Assembly: GCF_011043525.1 (NCBI RefSeq)
Contig: NZ_JAAKGO010000008.1
Coordinates: forward strand, 160,153-224,152
Source of the DNA: Sphingobacterium sp. SGG-5
GTDB taxonomy: Bacteria > Bacteroidota > Bacteroidia > Sphingobacteriales > Sphingobacteriaceae
Reading direction: 5' to 3'
DNA: 64,000 nucleotides
Part shown: positions 9,655 through 16,950 of the stretch, piece after piece
How positions within the stretch are numbered: position 1 is the stretch's first letter
Layout of the letters: each line of letters opens with the position of its first letter
The notes under the pieces: generated by a model
The model's database searches: none
The model's input: the letters and a program-made list of their open reading frames with translations, nothing else
Told to the model about the DNA's origin: nothing
Position numbers and translations under genes: made by a program

Positions 9655-10098
9655 ATGAAAACACTAATGAACGGTATCGTAGTTATGATGATGGTTGTAG
9701 CTACGACAGCAGCACAAGCACAGGTTAAGGCAATTTCTTTTGCGCAATTGCCAAAAAATGCACAAAGTTTTATCAGCAAGCACTACAGCGAAAAGAATGT
9801 ATCTTACATCACCGAAGAAAGCGAATTTTTATCATCCGCAGAGTATGAAGTACGTCTAAAAGACGGAAAAGAGATAGATTTTGATTCAAAAGGCCAGTGG
9901 AAAGAAGTCGATGGTAAAAAGAAAGCCATTCCTGCCGCGATTATTCCCGCACCGGTGGTTGCTTATGTCAAAAAGAGTTTCCCCGAAAATGACATCGTAA
10001 AGATTTCCCGCTCCAGCCGTAGGTACGAAATAGAGCTATCGAATGGCTTGGATTTGGAGTTTGACAAAAAAGGGAATTTTTTAAGGATTGACGATTAA
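9655..10098 (+). CDS. Secreted PepSY-like (DUF2874-type) protein
   Basis: 147 residues beginning with a signal peptide (about 1-22, ending AQAQ). The mature protein contains two copies of a ~60-residue unit: the pattern LP..A..FI..H(Y/F)....V....E....EYEV.L.DG.EI.FD.KG.WKEVDG, then a second copy ending in a similar SNGLDLEFDKKGNFLRID. This duplicated arrangement is characteristic of small periplasmic PepSY-like proteins of Bacteroidota, which are frequently encoded beside QseBC-type two-component systems. No enzymatic motif is visible; a role in binding a ligand or modulating the sensor is possible but unproven. Its promoter holds the tandem repeat described above, so it is probably the immediate output of the upstream regulator. 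The 3' end lies within the palindrome shared with fabH. Confidence 0.85.
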   Translation: MKTLMNGIVVMMMVVATTAAQAQVKAISFAQLPKNAQSFISKHYSEKNVSYITEESEFLSSAEYEVRLKDGKEIDFDSKGQWKEVDGKKKAIPAAIIPAPVVAYVKKSFPENDIVKISRSSRRYEIELSNGLDLEFDKKGNFLRIDD

Positions 10099-10111
10099 TT
10101 AATCGTCAATC
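10086..10111. terminator. Palindromic bidirectional terminator between PepSY-like gene and fabH
   Basis: A perfect 26-bp palindrome (half-site GATTGACGATTAA) overlaps the stop codon of the upstream gene and ends two bases before the fabH stop codon. It is followed by TTTT on the plus strand. Its position between convergent genes favours a terminator over an operator. Confidence 0.6.
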
Positions 10112-10113
10112 TT

Positions 10114-11160
10114 TTACCACCGGATTAATGCCGATCCCCAGGTGAAGCCCGCACCGAAAGCAGCGAGACATACCAGATCCCCATCTTTTATTTTTCCGGC
10201 TTCCCACGCTTCGCATAGTGCGATCGGAACGGATGCGGCCGTTGTATTACCGTACTTCTGAATATTGTTAAAAACCTGATCATCACGAAGCTTTAGCGTT
10301 TTTTGCACAAACTGTGCAATCCGTAGATTCGCCTGATGGGGAATAAGCAGGTCTATATCGGCGGGTGTCAAATTGTTGTTGGCTAATGCTTCGACGATGA
10401 CTTCGGGAAATTTAACTACCGCTTTTTTAAAGACCGCCTGACCATCCATATAAGGAAAAGCCGTGCCGTCGTCCAGCATCTCTTTCGTTATCAGCATACC
10501 GCCCAATTCCTGGTCCGGCCAGTTCGGCTGATTTTCCAGCCAGATGCCGCCTGAAGCTCCCGGATAATACATAGCGAGTTTCTCGGCTTCCGCTCCATCG
10601 GAATGGAGATGAGTACTCAAAATGCCTTTATTTTGCTCCGTCGTAGGTTGTACGACTATTGCACCGGCGCCGTCACCAAAAATAACCGATACGGCACGCC
10701 CCCTTGTGGAATAATCCAGCGCAAAAGAATGCTTCTCCGATCCCACGACGAGAATATTTTTATACATGCCGGTTTTGACGAACTGATCGGCGATAGATAA
10801 GGCATATACAAATCCGGAGCATTGGTTGCGTACATCCAACGCACCGATTTCCTTCATATTCATTTCCCGTTGCAAAAGAACGCCACATCCGGGGAAATAA
10901 TAATCCGGCGACAAGGTCGCAAAGATAATAAAATCAATATCCTGCGGTGTGACACCCGCTCGCTCAATAGCTATTTTTGCCGCTTCTACACCCATAGTTG
11001 TTGTTGTCTCGCCGATGCGGTCGGCATAACGGCGTTCCTGTATCCCTGTCCGCTCCTGGATCCAGGCATCACTGGTATCCATAAACCGTGTTAAATCCTC
11101 ATTCTTGTAAACGTTTTTCGGCACATAAAAACCTACACCTGCAATTTTAGTCTGGAACAT
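10114..11160 (-). CDS. fabH: Beta-ketoacyl-ACP synthase III
   Basis: 348 residues with the thiolase-fold catalytic triad of KAS III: Cys114 (RNQCSGFVYAL), His275 (IPHQANLRI) and Asn305 (YGNTTAAS). It condenses an acyl-CoA primer with malonyl-ACP to start fatty-acid synthesis. It is about 20-30 residues longer than E. coli FabH, with an insertion around residues 185-225 (HLHSDGAEAEKLAMYYPGASGG region). It stands alone, not in a plsX/rpmF-type lipid operon, so it may be a second FabH paralogue with altered primer preference; the genome would have to be checked. It diverges from clpS. A TAATTTTG -7 element lies 32 bases upstream of its ATG. Confidence 0.92.
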   Translation of the reverse strand: MFQTKIAGVGFYVPKNVYKNEDLTRFMDTSDAWIQERTGIQERRYADRIGETTTTMGVEAAKIAIERAGVTPQDIDFIIFATLSPDYYFPGCGVLLQREMNMKEIGALDVRNQCSGFVYALSIADQFVKTGMYKNILVVGSEKHSFALDYSTRGRAVSVIFGDGAGAIVVQPTTEQNKGILSTHLHSDGAEAEKLAMYYPGASGGIWLENQPNWPDQELGGMLITKEMLDDGTAFPYMDGQAVFKKAVVKFPEVIVEALANNNLTPADIDLLIPHQANLRIAQFVQKTLKLRDDQVFNNIQKYGNTTAASVPIALCEAWEAGKIKDGDLVCLAAFGAGFTWGSALIRW

Positions 11161-11191
11161 GTTTTAAGATTTATAACAACAATCAAGACTA

Positions 11192-11199
11192 CAAAATTA
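11192..11199 (-). promoter_or_regulatory. -7 promoter element of fabH
   Basis: TAATTTTG on the minus strand fits the Bacteroidota TAnnTTTG consensus and gives a leader of about 25 bases before the fabH ATG at 11160. No clear -33 TTTG is visible at the expected spacing. Confidence 0.5.
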
Positions 11200-11220
11200 C
11201 GCTTTTTTTGAAAAATACAG

Positions 11221-11228
11221 TATTTTTG
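11221..11228 (+). promoter_or_regulatory. -7 promoter element of clpS, implying a leaderless transcript
   Basis: TATTTTTG matches TAnnTTTG. Its last base is only 4 bases before the A of the clpS ATG (11233). With initiation normally some 5-7 bases downstream, transcription would begin at or next to the start codon. Confidence 0.55.
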
Positions 11229-11232
11229 CGGC

Positions 11233-11514
11233 ATGAGTGTTGAAACCACGCAAGAAACCTATAGTCTCGAGGAAATATTGGCGTCGTTTAAGGAAAGCCA
11301 TAGGCTTATCCTTTGGAATGATGAAATAAATACATTCGATCATGTTATCTATTGCCTGATGCATCATCTGCAATATAGCGAAGCCGAAGCCGAGCGCATT
11401 GCATGGAAAGTTCATACCGAGGGCAAATGCCCCGTACTGGAAGGTAGCTATACCGAGGTAGAGATCTACCGTAAGATTTTGAAAGCCGAAGGCCTGACTG
11501 TTTCGGTTGAATAG
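11233..11514 (+). CDS. clpS: ATP-dependent Clp protease adaptor ClpS
   Basis: 93 residues. The core has the ClpS signatures: LILWNDEINTFDHVI (the N-end-rule substrate-binding region), a CLMHHLQYSEAEAERIAWKVHTEG helix pair and a final strand. ClpS binds the ClpA/ClpC N-domain and hands over proteins with destabilising N-terminal residues. The N-terminal ~25 residues form the variable extension (ETYSLEEILAS) typical of the family. No clpA/clpC lies adjacent, which is usual in Bacteroidota. The start follows a -7 promoter element almost directly. Confidence 0.93.
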   Translation: MSVETTQETYSLEEILASFKESHRLILWNDEINTFDHVIYCLMHHLQYSEAEAERIAWKVHTEGKCPVLEGSYTEVEIYRKILKAEGLTVSVE

Positions 11515-11558
11515 CGCTGTCGGTAATAATACAGTTACGTTTAGGGTTAATTATTAAA

Positions 11559-11589
11559 TATTGTGGATTTTTACGGCAATATCACAATA
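11559..11589. promoter_or_regulatory. Inverted repeat upstream of the outer-membrane receptor gene
   Basis: TATTGTG (11559-11565) and CACAATA (11583-11589) form a 7-bp dyad with a 17-base spacer; the right arm ends 5 bases before the ATG at 11595. It is placed where a repressor or leader structure could act. No matching regulator can be named. Confidence 0.3.
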
Positions 11590-11594
11590 GTATC

Positions 11595-14072
11595 ATGCAC
11601 GTAAAAAGCTTATATTTATTATTTCTTCTGTTCCCTTTTTATTCCTTTGCACAAAACGGATCGTTAAAAGTTACCGTCAAAGATGCCAATTCCAATGCGC
11701 CCATTGTAGGAGCGAGCGTATCGTTGCTTACCCCTGTTGCGGGAGCCTACCTTCGCGGTGGACAAACCCAAGCCGATGGGAAAGCTGTTGTTGACGATAT
11801 CCCGTCCGGTAAATATACACTGAAAATTTCTTATATCGGCATGGCCGACTATATCCGTGAGGGGGTACAGATCGCAGCTAATAAAACACAAGATATAGCC
11901 ACTGTCACGCTGACACCTGTCGGCGAAGAACTTAGCGAAGTGGTTGTTCAGGGAAAAATACCCGAGTTGCAGTTGGGTATTGATAAAAAAGTATTCGATG
12001 TGTCCCAAAGTACGATCAGTGTCGGGGGGACAGCGGAGGACTTATTGGGGAATGTGCCTACCTTGCAGGTAGACGCTGATGGATCCGTCAGCTTGCGCGG
12101 TTCGACCGGTGTACGTATATTGATAGATGGCAAGGAGTCGGCTATGGCTGGAAGTGATATCAGTAAACTCTTGCAATCTTTGCCGGCAGAGGCGATCTCG
12201 AAAGTGGAGATTATGACCAATCCGTCAGCGAAATACGATGCTGAAGGACAATCAGGTATTGTCAATATCGTGCTCAAAAAGAATGTCCGTACAGGCCTCA
12301 ATGGTACTGTAAATGCATCTATAGGGAATTACGACAATTATATGGCCGGTGCTTTCCTGAATTACCGCGATAGTAAATTCAATTATTTTGGGAGCTACAA
12401 TTTTAACCATCGTAATCGTCCGGGTGAGGCCTCTGTACGGAATGCACAGCTTATTGATGGAGAAGAACGCGATAATAGCGAGATTACCACGACGAACTCC
12501 GAGCGGTATCGGAAGGGAAATAATCATTCCTTTCGCTTGGGGGCTGACTATTACGCCACAGACAAGACAACGCTGAGTCTGGGGACCAACCTCAGTATCC
12601 GGGACAATGATCGCGGAGAAGATATCCACTATCGTTATTTCAATCAACCCGAGTGGGGGTCGGAAAGTGACCGTTCCTCCCGGCAATCCGAGCAGGATTT
12701 TGGGTATGACCTGACTTTTGATTTCCGGCAGGAGCTTGTCCGAAAAGGAGAGGAGCTGACCGCGAATATTACATTCGGGGACGACCGGGAAGATGGTACG
12801 AACGATTACCTGCAGACTTTTGACACCGATCGTTTTCAGCAGGAGCGCTATAATACGACAAGTGAAAGTGGACAAAACTGGAACTTTCAGTTGGATTATG
12901 TCTTGCCTTTAGGTGAGAACCACAAGTTTGAAGCTGGCTATCGTACTATATTGCGTAATTCGAACGAAAGTCAGTATTCAGACACCTTATCACAAGACCA
13001 TGGCATCGTACCGGATTTTGGCGTCAGCAATGACTTTGAAATGCGCAGCGGCGTACATGCCTTATATGCCAACTACCAGCGGATGCTTTCGGAGCGGATT
13101 GGTATGCAAGTAGGGGTGAGAGCGGAAGATGCTTATCTGAATACCCTCTATAAAAGTTTAGATCCCGACGTGGCACCGACGCCTGGTACATTGGACTACT
13201 TCCGTCTTTATCCGAGTGCCTTTCTGACGTATGACGTCAATAAAGAAGGCGACAAGATACAGTTGAGCTATACCCGTCGTGTACAGCGTCCCCGGGGCTT
13301 TCAGGTCAATCCTTTTGTGAACCTGTCGGACGAGACCAACCTCCGCCAAGGTAATCCCAATCTGATGCCCGAAGATATCCATGCATTTGAGCTGAGTTAT
13401 GCACGGTTTTATGACAAGTGGAACTTTGTGAGTTCGGTATACTATCGCCGTGTGAATGATATGTCGCAACCCTTTCAGTATGATATAAACGACGAGGTGG
13501 CAGCTGAGTTTTTAAATGCCAATAAAAATGCAACGTTTAGCCGATGGGAAAACGTCGGAAGTCGAAACAGCACAGGAGTCGAGCTTATTGCGAAGGTGAA
13601 TATCGTCAAGTGGTGGGATGTGACCACGAATTTGAATGGTTTTTATAATAATCTTATCCCTTATGCGCAATTTAATATTGCCCGGCCGGAAAATTTAGGC
13701 TGGAATGCCAATGTACTGACGAATGTGCGGTTTACGTCTGCTCTTTCCCTACAGGCAAGAGCCGATTATAGAGCACCGATGAAAACATTGCAGGGACGTT
13801 TCAAATCCATGTCCGGGGTCGATCTGGCTGTACGTCAGGATGTGTTAAAAGGAAAGGGAACCTTGGCGTTGAACGTTCGGGATCTGTTCGATAACAGGCA
13901 ATTTGGTATCGTAAGTTATTTGCCTACTCGGACGATTGATCAGACCATGCGCTGGCATAGACGTAGTATCAACCTGTCGTTCTCCTACCGTTTTGGTGTA
14001 CAGGATAAATCGTCCAAGAGCAAAAAAACTGACAGTGGATTCTCGAACGATGACAGCGGAATGGAATATTAG
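11595..14072 (+). CDS. Outer-membrane beta-barrel receptor with CarboxypepD-regulatory N-domain (TonB-dependent-receptor-like)
   Basis: 825 residues. A signal peptide (about 1-19, ending SFAQ) is followed by a CarboxypepD-regulatory-like beta-sandwich (about 22-112), then a plug-like domain (about 115-235) containing LRGSTGVRILIDGKE and NPSAKYDAEGQSGIVNIVLKKN, then a large C-terminal barrel of alternating aromatic strands (about 240-800, OMP_b-brl_3 type). The tail is hydrophilic (SSKSKKTDSGF). Such proteins take up large ligands or form surface barrels in Bacteroidota. No SusD partner follows, which argues against a polysaccharide-utilisation locus. The substrate cannot be read from the sequence. 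The next gene (DUF1080 lipoprotein) begins 58 bases downstream and could be cotranscribed. Confidence 0.88.
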   Translation: MHVKSLYLLFLLFPFYSFAQNGSLKVTVKDANSNAPIVGASVSLLTPVAGAYLRGGQTQADGKAVVDDIPSGKYTLKISYIGMADYIREGVQIAANKTQDIATVTLTPVGEELSEVVVQGKIPELQLGIDKKVFDVSQSTISVGGTAEDLLGNVPTLQVDADGSVSLRGSTGVRILIDGKESAMAGSDISKLLQSLPAEAISKVEIMTNPSAKYDAEGQSGIVNIVLKKNVRTGLNGTVNASIGNYDNYMAGAFLNYRDSKFNYFGSYNFNHRNRPGEASVRNAQLIDGEERDNSEITTTNSERYRKGNNHSFRLGADYYATDKTTLSLGTNLSIRDNDRGEDIHYRYFNQPEWGSESDRSSRQSEQDFGYDLTFDFRQELVRKGEELTANITFGDDREDGTNDYLQTFDTDRFQQERYNTTSESGQNWNFQLDYVLPLGENHKFEAGYRTILRNSNESQYSDTLSQDHGIVPDFGVSNDFEMRSGVHALYANYQRMLSERIGMQVGVRAEDAYLNTLYKSLDPDVAPTPGTLDYFRLYPSAFLTYDVNKEGDKIQLSYTRRVQRPRGFQVNPFVNLSDETNLRQGNPNLMPEDIHAFELSYARFYDKWNFVSSVYYRRVNDMSQPFQYDINDEVAAEFLNANKNATFSRWENVGSRNSTGVELIAKVNIVKWWDVTTNLNGFYNNLIPYAQFNIARPENLGWNANVLTNVRFTSALSLQARADYRAPMKTLQGRFKSMSGVDLAVRQDVLKGKGTLALNVRDLFDNRQFGIVSYLPTRTIDQTMRWHRRSINLSFSYRFGVQDKSSKSKKTDSGFSNDDSGMEY

Positions 14073-14130
14073 AAGACATTGGAGATATAAATTGTTTTTG
14101 ATATTTTTAATCCCGATAAACAACAATAAA

Positions 14131-14946
14131 ATGAACAGAACAATAATAGGATCTCTGGTTGTAGTCTTGGCTTGTATGGTAAGCGCGTGTAAAGTAAATC
14201 GTGCCACGGCACAGACCGATTTCCCGAACCTCGTCGAGGAAAAAGGGCTTCCCATGGTGAAATTGCAGGATTTGAAAAAAAATAAATCCGGGGCGTACAT
14301 TCTTTTTAATGGGACCTCCTTAAAAGGGTGGCGTGGTTATGCGTTATCGCATGTGCCTAATAAATGGTCTATCGAAGATGGAACATTGAAATTTAACCGC
14401 AAGCCGAATGCGGAGAAGCCTGAAGGAGGTGCTTTGATCTTTGCCCATCGTTTTAAAAACTTTGAGCTGGAGTTTGAGTGGCGTATATCCAAAGCTGGAA
14501 ACTCGGGTGTTTTTTATCTCGCTAAGGAGATCAAAGGAAAGCCCATCTATATTTCAGCACCGGAATACCAGATATTGGATAATGAAAACCATCCTGATGC
14601 TAAACTTGGTGCCGATGGAAACCGTAAATCCGCATCGTTGTACGACATGATTCCTGCAAAACCACAAAATAGTAAACCTTATGGTGAATGGAACCATTCA
14701 AAGATTGTCGTCAATGATGGTAAAGTGCAACATTTTCAGAATGGTGTGAAAGTGGTGGAGTATACCCTATGGGATTCATCCTGGGTATCGCTGCTCGAAG
14801 CAGGGAAATTTTCAAGTGCGAAATGGCCGGAGGCTTTTGCGCTCTTAAAAAATGTAGGCGGTGACAGCAAATCAGGCGTTATTGGTCTACAAGATCACGG
14901 CGATGATGTGTGGTACCGCAACATTACTGTGAAAGTATTAAAGTAG
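14131..14946 (+). CDS. DUF1080 (3-keto-disaccharide hydrolase family) lipoprotein
   Basis: 271 residues from the ATG at 14131. This start places a lipoprotein signal at the N-terminus: hydrophobic stretch then VSAC (Cys about residue 17). A longer in-frame extension upstream runs through the 3' end of the receptor gene and lacks a signal, so it is rejected. The mature domain (about 50-270) is a concanavalin-like DUF1080/PF06439 fold: LFNGTSLKGWRGY at its start, FELEFEWRISKAGNSGVFY in the middle and GVIGLQDHGDDVWYRNITVK at its end. Characterised relatives act on 3-keto-glucosides or are glycan hydrolases; exact activity here is unknown. Probably faces the periplasm or surface. Confidence 0.85.
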   Translation: MNRTIIGSLVVVLACMVSACKVNRATAQTDFPNLVEEKGLPMVKLQDLKKNKSGAYILFNGTSLKGWRGYALSHVPNKWSIEDGTLKFNRKPNAEKPEGGALIFAHRFKNFELEFEWRISKAGNSGVFYLAKEIKGKPIYISAPEYQILDNENHPDAKLGADGNRKSASLYDMIPAKPQNSKPYGEWNHSKIVVNDGKVQHFQNGVKVVEYTLWDSSWVSLLEAGKFSSAKWPEAFALLKNVGGDSKSGVIGLQDHGDDVWYRNITVKVLK

Positions 14947-14972
14947 TTGCGTTTGCGAAATCTAAAGTGAAT

Positions 14973-15014
14973 AACAAGGATTTGCGTCTGCTCAAGCAGA
15001 ACGCAACCCTTGTT
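14973..15014. terminator. Imperfect hairpin between DUF1080 gene and araC-type gene
   Basis: AACAAGG...GCGT-CTGC on the left pairs with GCAG-ACGC...CCTTGTT on the right around a short loop, with a few mismatches. It lies between two convergent genes and is the only strong secondary structure there. There is no clear T-run on either side, so the termination role is a positional inference. Confidence 0.45.
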
Positions 15015-15066
15015 ACTACAGGTTGATTGGTTTGTAACAATTCTTCTTCAGCACGACAGTGTCGGA

Positions 15067-16260
15067 CTAGCTAAGTGTCAGGTTGTTTGCTCGGTACTCC
15101 AAGGGAGAACAACCGATTTCTGTCGTAAAGTTACGGTAAAAGGAAGCCCGGGAGCGAAAGCCACAGGCCTCTCCTAAATCATCTATATTTTTTACAAAAT
15201 CACTTTTCCGCAGTTCCTGTGCAGCATACTCCACTCGCAGCTTATTGATAACAGCAGAAAAACTTTTTCCGTATTGGTCTTGCAGGAAATGGTGCAGATG
15301 TTTGGGCGATATCTTTGTAATGGCCACAAATGCTTGTCGATCGATTTCGGGGTTTATGAAACCCTTGCTTCGAATAAACCGCTGCATCCCCTGTTCGTAT
15401 TCTCTCCGTTTCCGTGTTGTAAGGGTATAAGCTTCTGTTTTTGGAGTTTCTTCTTCCTCTCCTTTTGGAAAAATACTGTCAGCGGTAAGGGTGCGATGTC
15501 CCACGTTGCTTCTAACCCGTCTATATGTAGACATATAGAGTTTCCATCCTATAAACAGAGTACATAGACATAATAACACATGAATAGCACTTTGTAGTTC
15601 CAAGTAAAAATCGGTTGTCAAGGCTATAGGAGTAAAAAACAGAGCTGCCCATAATGCCAGGAACAGTACGAAACCACGAGCTTCCCGTAAAAACAGGAGC
15701 GAGGGAGATTTTTTTGTTTTCCCGGCCTTATGCCACAGCAGGAGTGAATAGCTGCCGTAACCGATCATTGAAGCGAATGTAGTCGCATACATATATCCGA
15801 AATAGCCGTCGCTGTGATCATGTCTGAAATCACTATGGGAGATGAAAAATCCGTAGAACGGAAGACTAAGTATAAACGGAAGTAAATGAATCCAATCTCC
15901 TTTTACCGATTCATCGTTTAAGGAACCCTTCATCAAGAAGAGAAGAATAGGTCCCATTGTAAGCCCAAAAGGAAATGCCAGAGAATAGTAATCCTTTAAT
16001 GGGAATAGGTACCAGAATAATAAGGAGGCTGCGCTATAGGTGGCAAATCCACTGAGTATATATACGACGATTTTATCGTATATCGAGTGCTGATAACTCC
16101 ATCTTAGATGCAATGTTACCGCACTCATGCTTATGACTAAGACATTTAAAATAACGTAAACGAAAGTTAAAAATAATGTTGTCACTGTGCTCAAAATTTG
16201 TCTGGTTTCATCTAAAAAATCTCCCGCTTTATCGGTCGAAGATAAATAATGATCTGACAT
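15067..16260 (-). CDS. Membrane-embedded AraC-family transcriptional regulator (7TM + HTH)
   Basis: 397 residues. The N-terminal half has seven predicted membrane segments (about 28-50, 63-85, 92-112, 124-142, 152-175, 195-215, 222-245). A cytoplasmic linker (250-290) leads to an AraC-type double helix-turn-helix (about 290-395) with the family end motif GEACGFRSRASFYRNFTTEIGCSPLEYR. This 7TM-AraC architecture is well known in Bacteroidota, where the membrane domain is thought to sense envelope or extracellular signals. It is divergent from the adhesin operon across a 435-bp intergenic region holding three copies of a GTCTCATTTT decamer, making it the leading candidate regulator of that operon; this is inference. 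Confidence 0.9.
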   Translation of the reverse strand: MSDHYLSSTDKAGDFLDETRQILSTVTTLFLTFVYVILNVLVISMSAVTLHLRWSYQHSIYDKIVVYILSGFATYSAASLLFWYLFPLKDYYSLAFPFGLTMGPILLFLMKGSLNDESVKGDWIHLLPFILSLPFYGFFISHSDFRHDHSDGYFGYMYATTFASMIGYGSYSLLLWHKAGKTKKSPSLLFLREARGFVLFLALWAALFFTPIALTTDFYLELQSAIHVLLCLCTLFIGWKLYMSTYRRVRSNVGHRTLTADSIFPKGEEEETPKTEAYTLTTRKRREYEQGMQRFIRSKGFINPEIDRQAFVAITKISPKHLHHFLQDQYGKSFSAVINKLRVEYAAQELRKSDFVKNIDDLGEACGFRSRASFYRNFTTEIGCSPLEYRANNLTLS

Positions 16261-16434
16261 TTATTTGGAGATCATTGTAGAAAATTTTATTTTGTAGCGT
16301 TTCCTCTACAAATCTAATTTTTATCGATTCTCATGATGTCTGTTTGACAGTAAACTTATCCCTTTTATTGCTTCTCAACCTATCGTTTTGATGTCTCATT
16401 TTTACTCAAAAATTACCGGCTTCAAAACAAATGC

Positions 16435-16457
16435 TTTACGTTTTCTGCAAACGTAAA
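16435..16457. promoter_or_regulatory. 9-bp dyad TTTACGTTT-N5-AAACGTAAA
   Basis: Perfect inverted repeat with a 5-base centre, followed directly by a further ACGTTT (16458-16463). Symmetry and position in the divergent region fit a protein binding site. Confidence 0.4.
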
Positions 16458-16547
16458 ACGTTTATTTTGGCTTCTTTTTCCTGTTTTTTTTAAAGTTAAA
16501 TAGTTGATTATTAGTCTGTTTTTTGATTGATAGAGCGCTGTGTTGCT

Positions 16548-16590
16548 GTCTCATTTTGTTCTCATACTTTCTGGGGTCCGAAAATGAGAC
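16548..16590. promoter_or_regulatory. Inverted pair of GTCTCATTTT decamers
   Basis: GTCTCATTTT at 16548-16557 is mirrored by AAAATGAGAC at 16581-16590. The centre-to-centre distance is 33 bp, close to three helical turns, as for paired AraC-family sites. A third copy is at 16393-16402, and the overlapping 10-mer AAATGAGACA recurs upstream of the response-regulator gene. Confidence 0.45.
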
Positions 16591-16695
16591 AATATTTTTC
16601 TAAGAATGTAGAGACTTTTGTATTGACTCATCCTTAGCGCGTGTCAGAATCCGTGCATGTTGTGACGGGAGAGAGCGGACACATTAACTTAATAT

Positions 16696-16914
16696 ATGGA
16701 TAAGATGTATCGCCATTTCTTTTCATACTGTATGGAACAAACGGACATGATCTTTAAAGATGATGTTCCTGTCGCCCGTATCATTGGGACAATAGTCATG
16801 ATCGTTTTGGCCATTTGCGTCTTACCCCTCGTGCTCTACAGCAAGTTTAAAATACTGGAGGAAAGAAAAGAGAAGATGATGAAAACGGTAGGGTGCTGCG
16901 AGGACGATATATAA
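16696..16914 (+). CDS. Small single-pass membrane protein, unknown
   Basis: 72 residues: a polar N-terminus (MDKMYRHFFSYCMEQTDMIF), one transmembrane helix (about 28-48, ARIIGTIVMIVLAICVLPLVL), then a basic cytoplasmic-type tail (KFKILEERKEKMMK) and GCCEDD. I do not recognise the family. Support for it being real: it fills the space between the promoter region and the adhesin gene, ends 36 bases before the adhesin ATG, and has a plausible membrane topology. No strong ribosome binding site is visible, which is common in this phylum. It may help biogenesis or regulation of the adhesin, but nothing in the sequence proves this. Confidence 0.5.
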   Translation: MDKMYRHFFSYCMEQTDMIFKDDVPVARIIGTIVMIVLAICVLPLVLYSKFKILEERKEKMMKTVGCCEDDI

Positions 16915-16950
16915 TATTTAGAACAACCACAGATCATAGAATCAGAAGAT

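Larger units (their letters stand above)
16261..16695. promoter_or_regulatory. 435-bp divergent regulatory region between araC-type gene and adhesin operon
   Basis: No credible coding sequence. It holds three GTCTCATTTT decamers: direct copies at 16393-16402 and 16548-16557 and an inverted copy at 16581-16590, the last two forming a 10-bp inverted repeat with a 23-base spacer. There is also a separate 9-bp dyad (TTTACGTTT/AAACGTAAA) at 16435-16457, and long AT-rich runs. No confident TAnnTTTG element could be assigned to either gene. Confidence 0.55.

Noticed and set aside
10086..10111. 26-bp palindrome as a regulator binding site
   Set aside because: It sits between the 3' ends of convergent genes and overlaps a stop codon; a shared terminator is the simpler reading.
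13936..14130. Longer start for the DUF1080 lipoprotein
   Set aside because: It would overlap the receptor gene in another frame and bury the lipoprotein signal internally.
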